DNA of 59,540 bases, taken from NCBI GenBank assembly GCA_964400725.1, contig CAYNVS010000019.1, positions 1 through 59,540 on the forward strand, read 5' to 3'. The notes under the pieces are model-generated. The model saw only the letters and a program-made list of their open reading frames with translations. It searched no databases and was not told the DNA's origin. This document shows, piece after piece, positions 10,301-18,303 of this stretch. Both the position numbers and the translations under genes were made by a program. Positions within the stretch are counted from its first letter, which is position 1. Each line of letters starts with the position of its first letter. Origin of the DNA: CAYNVS01 sp964400725. Its GTDB lineage: Bacteria; Myxococcota_A; SURF-8; CAYNVS01.

Positions 10301-12596
10301 ACGGGCTGCGCTTTTTCTCGTAAAGCCTCGTAAGCGCGAGAAGCGCCGCAAGCGAAGACGGGTTGCTTTCGATGACCGCCTCGTACTCCTTAATCGCGCC
10401 GTCGGCGTCGTTAAGCTCTTCCTCCAAAATCGCGCCTATGCGGAACAGAAGGCGTTCGCGCTGAGCTTTTTCCTTGCTTGCGCGAAGCTCTTGACGATAA
10501 AGCGAAAGCAGGTCGCCCCAGCGGCGCTCTTTTATGTAAATAGCGCCAGTTGCGCGCAGGGCCGGAACATAGTCGGGCGAAATGGCCAAAACCTGCTGAT
10601 AAAACTTCAAAGCCCGCTCGGAGTCGTTGAGTCTATTTTGGCATATTTGCGCGTTTTTAAACAAAAGCGAAAGCATCCTTCGCTGGTCGGATACAAGCTG
10701 CGCTTCAAGCAGATTGATTTCAACCAGCTCCTCGTACTTATCGAGCTGGCCTAAAACTTTGCCGAGCGCTTGAATGGTCGTCAAGTTTTCCTTGTCTATT
10801 TCGTGAGCGCGTTTGTAGCATTCATAAGCCTCTTCCTTGTTGGAAAGCCTGGAAAGCCAAATCTCGGCGTTCATATGAAGAAGATAAACAAGGTGTTCCT
10901 TGTTTTTCGTAAGCGCGATTTCCTTTTCGTTTATTTCAATCAACGCTTCGGCGGCGCCCGTCTTTTCGTAAATTGCGGCTAATTCCCGTATCGCCGGAAG
11001 GTAGTCGGGCATCAGTTCGACCGCTTTACGGTAATTGGCGACCGCGTTTTCGACGTCGTTAAGATTTTCGTTGTATATTTCAGCTGCGCGGACGTATCTT
11101 GCCGCTTTTAATTTAGGCTCTTCAAGCCTCTCGGCTTCTTTGACGGTTAGAACCGCCAGCTTTTCCCATTGCCCCTGCTTGGCGTAAATGCGGGCGACGC
11201 GGGTTACCGCAGGCAGATAGTCCGGGCTGATTTCTATAATCTGTTGATAAAACGCCAAAGCCTCGTCCTGCTGTCCGAGTTTGTCTTCGCACAAAGCCGC
11301 GACTTTAATTAAAACGTCGAGCTTCTGTTCGTCGGAGCGCAGCCCCGCAAGAAGTTTGCAGTAGGCGTCTTTTAAAGAGGCGTAATCGTTGTCGGGTTCT
11401 AGCGTGGCGACGAGCTCGCGTAGAAGCTGCTGGTCGGTCGGATTTTTTTCGAGACCGCGCTGGAAAAATCCGAGAGCCGCTCCGGGGTTCGACAATTCGT
11501 CGCGCCAAATTTTGCCCGCAATGTAACACAGCGGAGGTATCTCGGCGTCGGGCGAGTTGGAGATTACTCTTTCGACTATCCGCGCCAAATCCTGCCAGCG
11601 GCCGTAGCGCGTATATAGCGCGCTTAGCGCGGCCATCGCCGTGGCGTTGTTCTCTTCCAATTCGAGAGCCTTCTCGAAAATAAGCGCCGCCTCGCCCGCT
11701 CTTTCGCGGATCCGCGAAATCTCCCGACCGTGGTTAATCATGGCGTCGATTCGCGCCCCGCCCGTTCCCGAGTTCGCCAATTCGGAATAAAAAGCGCTTA
11801 TAGCTTTTTCGTCGCGTTTTTTAAGATAAACCTGCTCAAGCAGCTTTTGTATAAATTCGTTTTGCGGCGCAAGCTTTTTAGCCTCGGTCAGCTCTTTTTC
11901 GGCTTCGTCGTTTTGATCGAGGTGAAACAGGCGAATTCTTGCGCGCTCTATCAAACAAGCAACTTTTTCTTCGTCGTTTAGCGCCGCGTTTTCAAGCATT
12001 CCCAGCAGGTAGGAAACCATTTCGTAATTCTCGACTTCCTCAAACAATCTTACCGCCGCCTTTATCGGCGGCACGTACGCCGGGTCGGTCTCGAACGCCT
12101 GCTGATAGAACTTCAGAGCTTTTTCAGATTCGCCTAAATGATACTCGTTAATTTCGCCCATTACGTAAAGCACCGATGCGCGCTCACGCTGATCGGTGAT
12201 GTTTTCCATGTCGCGCTCGTAAACTGCAAGCAGCGAGCGCCATTTCTCCGCGGCTTCGTCCTCGACAAGTTCTTTTTCTTCCGCCTTATTCGCGCCGCTC
12301 TCTTTCGGCGCGGCCTCGGCTGCGGGCTTATCTTCGTCGGGTTTAATCGCCGGAACTTTTTCCGTAACCGCTTCGCTCTTGAGCTTATCTTCGGCCTTTG
12401 ACGGCTCGGACGCCGGCTCATTGGTTGCTTCGGACGGCTTATCGGCGGTTTGCCGATTAACTATTTCCGGTTCGTCAATGACTATCGCCTCGCCTCCGAC
12501 GCCTTCTTCATTTTCAGACGCATGCTCATGCGATTCGCCCGCGGGCAGTTCGTTCTTGATTTCCAACGTATCTTTTTTCTCGTTTTCGTCGGACAT
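7326..12596 (-). CDS. Giant tetratricopeptide-repeat protein
   Basis: The protein has 1756 residues from the ATG at 12596, where GGAGG sits 7 bp upstream; an in-frame ATG ten codons earlier lies before this site. Residues 1-125 are acidic and low-complexity (Ala, Glu, Pro, Lys). From about 130 to 1450 there is a near-continuous array of degenerate 34-residue TPR units, more than 30 by eye, many with the pattern A-L-x-F-Y-Q-x-x-L/I-x-x-x-P-x-Y-x-P-A. The last 300 residues are a separate domain, not TPR, with FLxxVA-type helices and a GHMFNAGMSADELR segment. I see no signal peptide, so a cytoplasmic scaffold is likely. Proteins of this build occur in Myxococcota-type genomes, but I know of no assigned function. 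Confidence 0.82.
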   Translation of the reverse strand: MSDENEKKDTLEIKNELPAGESHEHASENEEGVGGEAIVIDEPEIVNRQTADKPSEATNEPASEPSKAEDKLKSEAVTEKVPAIKPDEDKPAAEAAPKESGANKAEEKELVEDEAAEKWRSLLAVYERDMENITDQRERASVLYVMGEINEYHLGESEKALKFYQQAFETDPAYVPPIKAAVRLFEEVENYEMVSYLLGMLENAALNDEEKVACLIERARIRLFHLDQNDEAEKELTEAKKLAPQNEFIQKLLEQVYLKKRDEKAISAFYSELANSGTGGARIDAMINHGREISRIRERAGEAALIFEKALELEENNATAMAALSALYTRYGRWQDLARIVERVISNSPDAEIPPLCYIAGKIWRDELSNPGAALGFFQRGLEKNPTDQQLLRELVATLEPDNDYASLKDAYCKLLAGLRSDEQKLDVLIKVAALCEDKLGQQDEALAFYQQIIEISPDYLPAVTRVARIYAKQGQWEKLAVLTVKEAERLEEPKLKAARYVRAAEIYNENLNDVENAVANYRKAVELMPDYLPAIRELAAIYEKTGAAEALIEINEKEIALTKNKEHLVYLLHMNAEIWLSRLSNKEEAYECYKRAHEIDKENLTTIQALGKVLGQLDKYEELVEINLLEAQLVSDQRRMLSLLFKNAQICQNRLNDSERALKFYQQVLAISPDYVPALRATGAIYIKERRWGDLLSLYRQELRASKEKAQRERLLFRIGAILEEELNDADGAIKEYEAVIESNPSSLAALLALTRLYEKKRSPSKLAELYSKLASLSSDAETVVYYVYKTGELYESMGELEAAEGAYKRCLELKPGNKQATKALHKIFLMTNRVKETLPLLDSQIESSASDLEKIELLAQKAEIFESEQGREEETIKTYEEIIALDGANMHALRQLERLYQKTDQFFKLKPVYETRVRLAKDEKTKALYLWLLINVKLQYFSDMDLTDDFEELIRLNPTDLRAMDRLAVLYIERKEWQKLVKLYGDAAENSFAVNDKVYFLTQLAQLYEIAIEDAALAEKIYKKILELNDRNVPAISALKRCYTKSENWSELIAALQKELDVTLSEKKKAAIYYQLGFIYETKLGAAKEAINYYKNALNIKRSHEEAYARLKELFAREGAWDELMTLHQTKLKTLQAPRLIASVYFEMAKIAEEKMNDPAKAYLYMNYALQEEPTNKDFIWKAAAIAMSLGKWNEAEGMFYRISPLIEDRDEMAAMYKSLAALYETKLANVPKAIWALEELLALGEKEPAFKEKLAELFAADNRHLDAIATYRSLAQSDGLTPEKSAEYNLKIGRIYSEKLNEPEKGASYYEKAMNAAPADEKIFELVSESFNKNKEWDKLVGALRQRLERTQDDELKIKLTLEIAKIYSEKKADINAAEAAVATGLQNFPDSIPLQKEMASILSSTPSKQNEALVLLRNLQSRNPFDAEIYNRLHSVFMSLNRRDEAFVAASAAVYFKGASKAAAEMHANLSNVPRLEAVLLTEEAIGKNLLSEGEKTYVSELLKIVSQAYYKAYPVDLTRFDLSAYQRLPLSHQFAQTTESVGFHLGVERCDVYVSKENPDAFATIPTKPGTIIIGSALAFAHEKLRNFFVGVAVSRFARGHMFNAGMSADELRKIIDAVALFYLPGLPSGGFDLRELDAIGKNIAKNVNKNHKKQLETLVRQWASSKDKQDLALWQKAADETDMRMGMASSGDIAASIRGLFIINGYEYHEPHNQEEAAKTLGPYQSAKDLLAYMASDEYFALRKSARIAL

Positions 12597-12637
12597 TTTA
12601 ATGCCTCCGTTATATCGCTTTTCCACGAAGAATAATA

Positions 12638-12667
12638 ATTTTACTACTATAAATACTATGTCAGCAA
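12638..12667 (-). promoter_or_regulatory. Candidate promoter for the TPR-hemolysin III operon
   Basis: On the minus strand, TTGCTG (12662-12667), an 18 bp spacer and TAAAAT (12638-12643), about 40 bp upstream of the TPR start. A second possible pair lies slightly further upstream (TTGCCA-17-TATATA). Confidence 0.35.
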
Positions 12668-12841
12668 TATATATATATATCTTACAGTATTTATTGGCAA
12701 GTTTTTCGGCGATAATTTAAGTTTAATTTACGTTAATTATGCTTATTAAAGCGATTGCCTGCGGCTGCGAAGAGAGCGGCGTGAGGCGAAACGATTAAAT
12801 ATTTCTTAAATAATCAGGCGTCTATAACCAAACTTTATAGA

Positions 12842-12853
12842 AAAACCGGTTTT
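12842..12853. other. 12-bp perfect palindrome in the gatE leader
   Basis: AAAACCGGTTTT lies 84 bp upstream of the gatE ATG. It could be an operator half-pair or chance in AT-rich DNA. Confidence 0.3.
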
Positions 12854-12936
12854 GGCTTGATTTTTAAAGTTAGACTGATAAAAGAGGTAATGCGCGAAAC
12901 GAAAATCGCATGCGCTTTTAAATACAGGAGAACAAC

Positions 12937-14898
12937 ATGAACTATCAGAACAACCCTTTCAAACCTCTGTCGCAGATGACGAAGGCCGATTTTGAAGCCG
13001 TTGGCTTTATGTCGGGGCTGGAAGTTCATCAGCAGATATTAACGCAAAGAAAGTTGTTCTGCCGGTGTCCGGCGGGCATTTACAACGAACGGGTTGACGC
13101 GAGAATACTGCGTCATATGCGCCCCACTCTTTCGGAAATGGGCGAATACGACCCGACCGCGTTGATGGAATTCAAAACAAAAAAAGAGATTATTTATCTC
13201 CTAAATAAAGAAACCGTCTGCACCTACGAAATGGACGACGCGCCTCCTTTTGAAATAGACTCTCAGGCGATTAATATCGCGCTCGAAGTGGCCTTGCTGC
13301 TTAACCTTAACATGGTAAACGAGCTTCACATCGCCCGCAAGCAGTATCTCGACGGCTCGATTCCGACCGGATTTCAGCGAACGACGATATTCGGCGTTGA
13401 CGGCTATATCATGGTTGACGGCAAGAAAGTCGGCATTCTTCAACTCGGCCTTGAGGAAGACGCCTGCCGCATCGTCAGCGACGTCGGTCATACCGTTACT
13501 TTCCGCACCGACAGGATGGGCATGCCGTTGATTGAGACGGTAACCTACCCTGATTTCAAGACGCCCTTTGAGGTAGCCCGCGGCGGAAACGCGATTAAAG
13601 AGCTCGTCAGGGCGACGGGCAAAGTCCGCATCGGCCACGGCGCCGCCCGCGAAGACGTGAACGTTTCGGTAACCGGCGGAACCCGCATCGAGCTTAAAGG
13701 CGTTCCTTCAATCAAAGCCATTCCGGCTCTCACTTATTACGAAGCGATGCGCCAGTGGAATCTTCTCAAGATAAGACAAATATTGAACGAGCGCGGAATT
13801 AAAGAAGAGTCTTTCAAGGCTTCGTCGTACGACGTAACCTCCGCGCTGGGCAAAGCGGACTTTTTGCCGATTAAACAGGCCTTAGAGCGCGGGTTTGCGG
13901 TCGGCGCGGTTAAGCTGGAAGGCTTTTCGGGCATTCTGGCCGAAAGAATAATGCCGGGAACAAATTTCGCCCGCGAGCTTTCCGAGCGCGTCCGCGTAAT
14001 CGCCTGCCTGCACAATATGCCCAATATCATCCACTCCGACTCGATGGAACAAGAAATCACAAACGCCATATGGGAGCGCGTAAAGCGGACGTGCAGAGCC
14101 GGAGGCGACGACGCGGTAGTTTTGGTTTGGGGCGCGGACGAAGACGTTAAGACCGCAATGCAGGAAATAATAATACGCGCAAAAGAGGCGACCGTAGGCA
14201 TTCCGTCGGAGACGCGCCAGCCCCGCAAAGACGGAACGACTGGCTTCGAGCGGCTTCTTCCGGGGCCGAAGAGAATGTATCCCGACACCGACTTGCCGCC
14301 GATACCTATAGCGGACGAAGCCGTAGAGACTATACGGCTTAATTTGCCCAAAAAGCCGTGGGACAAGCGCGAAGAATACGCCGCGATGGGATTGCGCGAA
14401 GGAATTATTAACACTCTCATGCGCTATCCGTCCTTCGCTAAAATTTTCGACTCGCTCTCGCCGCGCATCCGCCAAAACGGTTTGATTTCGGCCGCTTCTT
14501 CGGTGATAAACCTGCTGATCTGCATGAAAAGGCGCGGCATTTCTCTTGAGCCTTTCTCCGAGGAAAAGCTGGGAATGCTTATCGACGCGCTGGAAAAGGG
14601 AATTATCAAACGCGGCAGCCTGTTCTATATAATGTGGGAAACGGCTCTGCATCACGGGTTTCCCCTTGAAGCCGCCATTGAGCGCTTTAAAATAGCCGGC
14701 GACGAAGAAGAGCGTCTGGCGGAAGAACTAAAAAATCTGCAAAGCTCGCCTCCGGTTTCTCTTAATAAAAAACCCGACGCGAGAAAGCGTTATCTCGCCG
14801 GTCTTCTTATGAAGCGGCTTTCCGGTAAAATAGATTACGAAAAAGTGGCTAAAGCCGTCGAACTGCATCTTACGGAGGTTTCAAATGCCGGGCGCTGA
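12937..14898 (+). CDS. gatE: Archaeal-type Glu-tRNA(Gln) amidotransferase subunit E
   Basis: The protein has 653 residues; GatE recognises Glu-tRNA(Gln), phosphorylates the glutamyl group and transamidates it with ammonia from GatD. The start is set by CAGGAG, 7 bp upstream. The GatB/E core is clear: GLEVHQQ (residues 27-33), a Cys-x-Cys pair (42 and 44) of the zinc site, YLDGSIPTGFQRT, GILQLGLEEDACR and DRMGMPLIE. The middle (about 290-430) is the AspRS-like GAD insertion that separates GatE from GatB, with KLEGFSGILAERIMPGTNFA and PNIIHSDSMEQE. This is followed by RLLPGPKRMYPDTDLPPIPI and the helical tail domain. GatB lacks the insertion and is about 480 residues. Its 3' end overlaps gatD by 14 bp. 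GatDE is regarded as archaeal, while every neighbour here looks bacterial. Confidence 0.93.
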   Translation: MNYQNNPFKPLSQMTKADFEAVGFMSGLEVHQQILTQRKLFCRCPAGIYNERVDARILRHMRPTLSEMGEYDPTALMEFKTKKEIIYLLNKETVCTYEMDDAPPFEIDSQAINIALEVALLLNLNMVNELHIARKQYLDGSIPTGFQRTTIFGVDGYIMVDGKKVGILQLGLEEDACRIVSDVGHTVTFRTDRMGMPLIETVTYPDFKTPFEVARGGNAIKELVRATGKVRIGHGAAREDVNVSVTGGTRIELKGVPSIKAIPALTYYEAMRQWNLLKIRQILNERGIKEESFKASSYDVTSALGKADFLPIKQALERGFAVGAVKLEGFSGILAERIMPGTNFARELSERVRVIACLHNMPNIIHSDSMEQEITNAIWERVKRTCRAGGDDAVVLVWGADEDVKTAMQEIIIRAKEATVGIPSETRQPRKDGTTGFERLLPGPKRMYPDTDLPPIPIADEAVETIRLNLPKKPWDKREEYAAMGLREGIINTLMRYPSFAKIFDSLSPRIRQNGLISAASSVINLLICMKRRGISLEPFSEEKLGMLIDALEKGIIKRGSLFYIMWETALHHGFPLEAAIERFKIAGDEEERLAEELKNLQSSPPVSLNKKPDARKRYLAGLLMKRLSGKIDYEKVAKAVELHLTEVSNAGR

Positions 14899-16273
14899 AG
14901 CGTACAAAGGTTACAGAAACGAAACTCTCGCGCTTCTCAAGCGCGAGCAGGTCGAAGTATGGTCGCTGGTCGATATAGTCGCCAAAAACGGAAACTTCAG
15001 CGGTCTTATTCTGCCGCGAAGCGAAACGGCGGACGACAAGCATCTGGTCGTTAAGCTCGGCAGCGGCTACAACGTAGGCCTGCGCTGCGACACGATTATA
15101 AGCATGAAGCAGACCGGTTACCGCGCCGCAAACTACAAAATACCGGAAAAAGATTTCCCGATGGACGACGTTAAGCCTAACGTCATGCTCTTCGGCACCG
15201 GAGGAACCATCGCCAGCCGGCTCGATTACCGCACCGGAGCGGTCATTCCGGCCTTTTCGCCCGGCGAGCTTTACGGCAGCGTGCCGGAACTGGCCGACAT
15301 CTGCAATCTAACCACCCGCAAGCTCTTCGCCGTATTCAGCGAGAACATGGCGAAAGACCAATACATCGAGCTAGCCAAGCAAATCGGCAAAGCCATCGAA
15401 GACGGTTATCGCGGCATAGTAATCGGCCACGGCACCGACACAATGTCGCACACCGCGGCCGTTTTGAGCTACATGGTTCAAGACAGCCCCATCCCCATCG
15501 TGCTCGTCGGCTCGCAGCGCTCGTCCGACAGACCGTCTTCGGACGCCGCGCTCAACCTTATAAACGCCGTAAGCGCCGCAGCCTACTCCGACATCGCCGA
15601 GGTAATGGTCTGCATGTTCGGCCCGACGAGCGACGAATACGACTTGCTGCACCAAGGAACGCGCGTCCGCAAGATGCACAGTTCCTACCGGTCCACCTTC
15701 CGCACGGTGTCGGATACGCCGATAGCCAAGGTCAAAGGGCGCGAGATTGTCGCGCTTCGGGGCGATTATAAAAAACGCCGCGAAGACCGTAACGTGAAAA
15801 TATTCCCCTACTTCAACGATATGGTCAGCATAGTTTATTATTACCCCGGCATGAGACCCGACGTTATAGACTCGCTGGTCGAGAACGGTTACAAGGGAAT
15901 TATTATAGCCGGAACTGGGCTGGGCCATGTAAACAGGCCGCTTTACGCCGCGCTAAAACGCGCAAACGACGCCGGCGTTCACATGTATATGACGGTTCAG
16001 ACGCTATGGGGCTTCGTGCAGATGTACGTTTACGAAACAGGCCGCGAGATTATGGAGCTTGGCGTTGTGCCGGCGGCGAACATGCTGCCGGAATCGGCTC
16101 TTATGAAGTTGTCGTGGGCTTTGGGGCAAACTGAAGACCGCGAAGAAGTTCAAAAGATGATGCTGACGCCCATTGCCAATGAAATCACCGAACGCGAGCC
16201 GTTCAACGGCTACATGATATTCCAAGGCGGAATACCCGAAGTTGACGATTTTTTCGTGAAGATTAAAAAATAA
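14885..16273 (+). CDS. gatD: Archaeal-type Glu-tRNA(Gln) amidotransferase subunit D (asparaginase-like)
   Basis: The protein has 462 residues; GatD frees ammonia, from glutamine or asparagine, and passes it to GatE. Its ATG lies inside the gatE 3' end after ACGGAGG, so translation is probably coupled. Residues 1-95 form the small GatD-specific N-terminal barrel (VEVWSLVDI, GLILPRSE). The L-asparaginase fold follows, with FGTGGTIAS (Thr108 as nucleophile), GHGTDTMSHT (Thr184, Asp185), VLVGSQRSSDRPSSDAALN and RVRKMHSS (Lys263), so the catalytic set seems complete. The C-terminal asparaginase domain has GIIIAGTGLGHV and MTVQTLWG. The N-terminal domain and pairing with gatE exclude a plain asparaginase. 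A stem-loop terminator follows directly. Confidence 0.93.
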   Translation: MPGAEAYKGYRNETLALLKREQVEVWSLVDIVAKNGNFSGLILPRSETADDKHLVVKLGSGYNVGLRCDTIISMKQTGYRAANYKIPEKDFPMDDVKPNVMLFGTGGTIASRLDYRTGAVIPAFSPGELYGSVPELADICNLTTRKLFAVFSENMAKDQYIELAKQIGKAIEDGYRGIVIGHGTDTMSHTAAVLSYMVQDSPIPIVLVGSQRSSDRPSSDAALNLINAVSAAAYSDIAEVMVCMFGPTSDEYDLLHQGTRVRKMHSSYRSTFRTVSDTPIAKVKGREIVALRGDYKKRREDRNVKIFPYFNDMVSIVYYYPGMRPDVIDSLVENGYKGIIIAGTGLGHVNRPLYAALKRANDAGVHMYMTVQTLWGFVQMYVYETGREIMELGVVPAANMLPESALMKLSWALGQTEDREEVQKMMLTPIANEITEREPFNGYMIFQGGIPEVDDFFVKIKK

Positions 16274-16293
16274 CCGGCGGTTGCTTGAAAAAT

Positions 16294-16320
16294 AAAGCGT
16301 CCAAATTCGGGCGCTTTTTT
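16294..16320. terminator. Terminator after gatED, probably bidirectional
   Basis: A 9 bp stem (AAAGCGTCC with GGGCGCTTT, one G-U pair) and a 6 nt loop are followed by a T run. The opposing EnvC-like gene ends at 16319, inside it, so it may stop transcription from both sides. Confidence 0.75.
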
Positions 16321-17437
16321 ATTTTAACGGGCAGCCGATAAACAGCGCCGGATCGGTCGGAATGCCGCTCTTGCGAACTTCAAGGTAAAAGCGGTCTATC
16401 GCGCCCGGTATGCCTATCGGGTCGCGCGCGTCTATTTTGTCCCCTTTTTCTACTTTGCGCAGCGAAAGATGGGCGAAGACGATATGCACGCCCAGTCCGG
16501 TTGAGATAATCACCATGTCTCCGAACCCTTTAAGCCTGTCCGAAAAGACGACCTTCCCCGCCGCCGGCGAAAGTATGTTGGCGCCTTCGTCCGTAATCAT
16601 CCACCAACCCTTGGATTTTCCTTGATGGCCGCACCAAAGCGGCTGCTCCTTGTTGAACTGCACAATCGTCCCGCCGGTCGTTACCGGACAGGGCAGCAAT
16701 CCTTTGGAAAATGTTTCCCGCCCTTTGTCGTGTTTATCTTCTTTAATCTGCTTTTGCAGATTTTCCTCCGCCGCCGCCATTTCGGCGTCCAGCTTATTTC
16801 GTTTGTTTTTATCTTTAATTATGCTGGTTAGAAGGGCTACCTTCTTCTCGCTTTCCTCTCGCAGCGCCTCTTCTTGGTCGATAAGGCGCGTTTCAAGATG
16901 CTGCATCTTTGCCAGCAGGTTCTCCAGCGCCTTGGCTTTTTTCTCCGCCTGAATTTCAGTCGCTTTAATCTGGCCGATTAAATCGCGCGTAACCCGCGTC
17001 CATCGGGTCATGTATGCGCGCTTGAGTATCAAACTCGCTAAATCTCTTCCCGAAAAGAGCTCTATAAGCCAATTGTAGCCGCGCTGCATATAAAGCGATC
17101 GAACCTGCCTGAATAGATGCCCGCGCAATTTCTTTTCGCGCTCGGCGAGCCTTGCGGCCTCGTTCTTTTCCGCTTCCGTTTCCTTGCGAAGCCCTCTTTT
17201 TTCAATCGAAAGGTTGGCGCGCTGCAATGTAAGAGCCGAAATATTCTTTTCCATAGCCTCAAGTTCGTCGAGCACCGACGATTTGGCCGTCTTGTCCTCT
17301 TTGCAAAGCAAAACGAAAGGAACCGACAGAACCGCGAAGAAAACGCATGCGGAGCAAAGAGCTATCGCGGCGTATCGGCCTATCGAGCCGCTGCGCCGGG
17401 CGTTTTTTGGCGTTTGATTGAAGGTATCGCCGTTCAT
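16319..17437 (-). CDS. EnvC-like degenerate M23 (LytM) protein, FtsEX partner
   Basis: The protein has 372 residues from the ATG at 17437, only 2 bp after the ftsX stop; the open frame continues upstream inside ftsX but that is not a credible start. A basic cytoplasmic tail and one N-terminal membrane helix (about 20-42) lead into a long coiled coil (about 50-220, rich in Glu, Lys, Leu), then a LytM domain. The domain keeps VVFSDRLKGFGDMVIIS and FAHLSLRKVEKGD, but the last motif that is usually HLHFE reads DRFYLEVRKSG, so a zinc-binding His is gone. EnvC of E. coli is likewise a degenerate LytM factor that activates amidases under FtsEX control. Position and architecture support the same role in daughter-cell separation. 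The amidase is not in this window. Confidence 0.82.
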   Translation of the reverse strand: MNGDTFNQTPKNARRSGSIGRYAAIALCSACVFFAVLSVPFVLLCKEDKTAKSSVLDELEAMEKNISALTLQRANLSIEKRGLRKETEAEKNEAARLAEREKKLRGHLFRQVRSLYMQRGYNWLIELFSGRDLASLILKRAYMTRWTRVTRDLIGQIKATEIQAEKKAKALENLLAKMQHLETRLIDQEEALREESEKKVALLTSIIKDKNKRNKLDAEMAAAEENLQKQIKEDKHDKGRETFSKGLLPCPVTTGGTIVQFNKEQPLWCGHQGKSKGWWMITDEGANILSPAAGKVVFSDRLKGFGDMVIISTGLGVHIVFAHLSLRKVEKGDKIDARDPIGIPGAIDRFYLEVRKSGIPTDPALFIGCPLK

Positions 17438-17439
17438 CG

Positions 17440-18294
17440 CTAACCTTTGGCTCTGCGCACCGCGATTGACGCTCCGAAGAACGACATCATCGCTGTAAAA
17501 GAAACTACCGCCAATCCGGCGTAAAGCCCAACTAGCGGCGAAATGGTTACGTAAATAGAAAGCGCGTTGGCAAGAGCTATGAACGTCGCGCTGCCGGTCA
17601 GACCGCCGCAAATTCCCACCGCAAAACCCGCATTAATAAACGGGGCTACCGAATGCGAGCGCCTCTCGCCTAAAAGTTCAAGCAGCCTTATTTCATCGGC
17701 GTAGAACGACACAAAAACCCTCACGGTGTTCATTACAATCAGCAGAACGGCCGCCGCAATCGTTACGGAAAAGAGCAGCGCCGCGGCCTCAAAGAGATTA
17801 AGAACCGACTCCAGCCGGTCTATCCACAACTGACCGCTTTCAACCTGTTCCACATAAGAAAAGGCTTCGAGCCGTTTCTTTACCTGCTCGAGGCGCGCCC
17901 TTGAAAGCCCGTGCTTGGGGTAAACCTCTATAACCGCCGTAAGGGGGTTCGTTTCCAGTTCGGCTAGCGCTTTGGTTTCCTCCGGAAAGGAATGAAGAAA
18001 AGCGTCGAGGGATTGATTGGCGGTTTTATAGCTTACGTTGTAAACTTCAGGCCACGCTTTTATGTTTAGCTTGGCCATTTTAAGCTCTTCTTCCGTTAAA
18101 TCCCTCTTGAGGAAGGCGAGTATCGCAAGCTGTTCCTGCATTCTGCCGCGCATATCCAGCAGAGAAATCCATAAGACTATCGCCGCCGTAGCTAAAAAGC
18201 ACGCAAGCGCCAACGCCGCCATTGAAAACACGGTCGTCCTCGGCTGTCCGCCGATAACCCCTCTGCTGCGCTCGATAATTGTCGTAAGCCTCAT
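17440..18294 (-). CDS. ftsX: Cell division protein FtsX
   Basis: The protein has 284 residues with FtsX topology: an N-terminal cytoplasmic tail and first helix (about 25-45), a periplasmic domain (about 50-165; EVYPKHGLSRARLEQVKKRL), then three helices. FADEIRLLELLGERRSH between them is the usual FtsX coupling region. FtsX is the membrane part of the FtsEX complex, which passes ATPase cycles to a periplasmic coiled-coil partner. It starts 9 bp after ftsE and is followed 2 bp later by the EnvC-like gene, so ftsE-ftsX-envC is one tightly packed unit. FtsX proteins share low identity, and the call leans partly on this context. Confidence 0.88.
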   Translation of the reverse strand: MRLTTIIERSRGVIGGQPRTTVFSMAALALACFLATAAIVLWISLLDMRGRMQEQLAILAFLKRDLTEEELKMAKLNIKAWPEVYNVSYKTANQSLDAFLHSFPEETKALAELETNPLTAVIEVYPKHGLSRARLEQVKKRLEAFSYVEQVESGQLWIDRLESVLNLFEAAALLFSVTIAAAVLLIVMNTVRVFVSFYADEIRLLELLGERRSHSVAPFINAGFAVGICGGLTGSATFIALANALSIYVTISPLVGLYAGLAVVSFTAMMSFFGASIAVRRAKG

Positions 18295-18303
18295 GCCGCA
18301 GCC

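Larger units (their letters stand above)
12597..12936. other. Divergent intergenic region between the TPR gene and gatE
   Basis: 340 bp without a convincing gene. It holds a short AT dinucleotide run near 12668-12680, a candidate minus-strand promoter (12638-12667), a 12 bp palindrome (12842-12853) and the gatE ribosome site (CAGGAG, 12924-12929). I could not place a good promoter for gatE. Confidence 0.6.

Noticed and set aside
12668..12680. AT dinucleotide run
   Set aside because: Too short and in AT-rich DNA; no sign of a variable repeat or phase-switch role.
13737..14655. Overlapping minus-strand frames opposite gatE
   Set aside because: They lie inside conserved gatE coding sequence and show no motifs or ribosome site.
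16319..17437. Active M23 endopeptidase
   Set aside because: The last His motif is DRFYLEV instead of HLHFE, so zinc binding is incomplete. An EnvC-like degenerate factor fits better.
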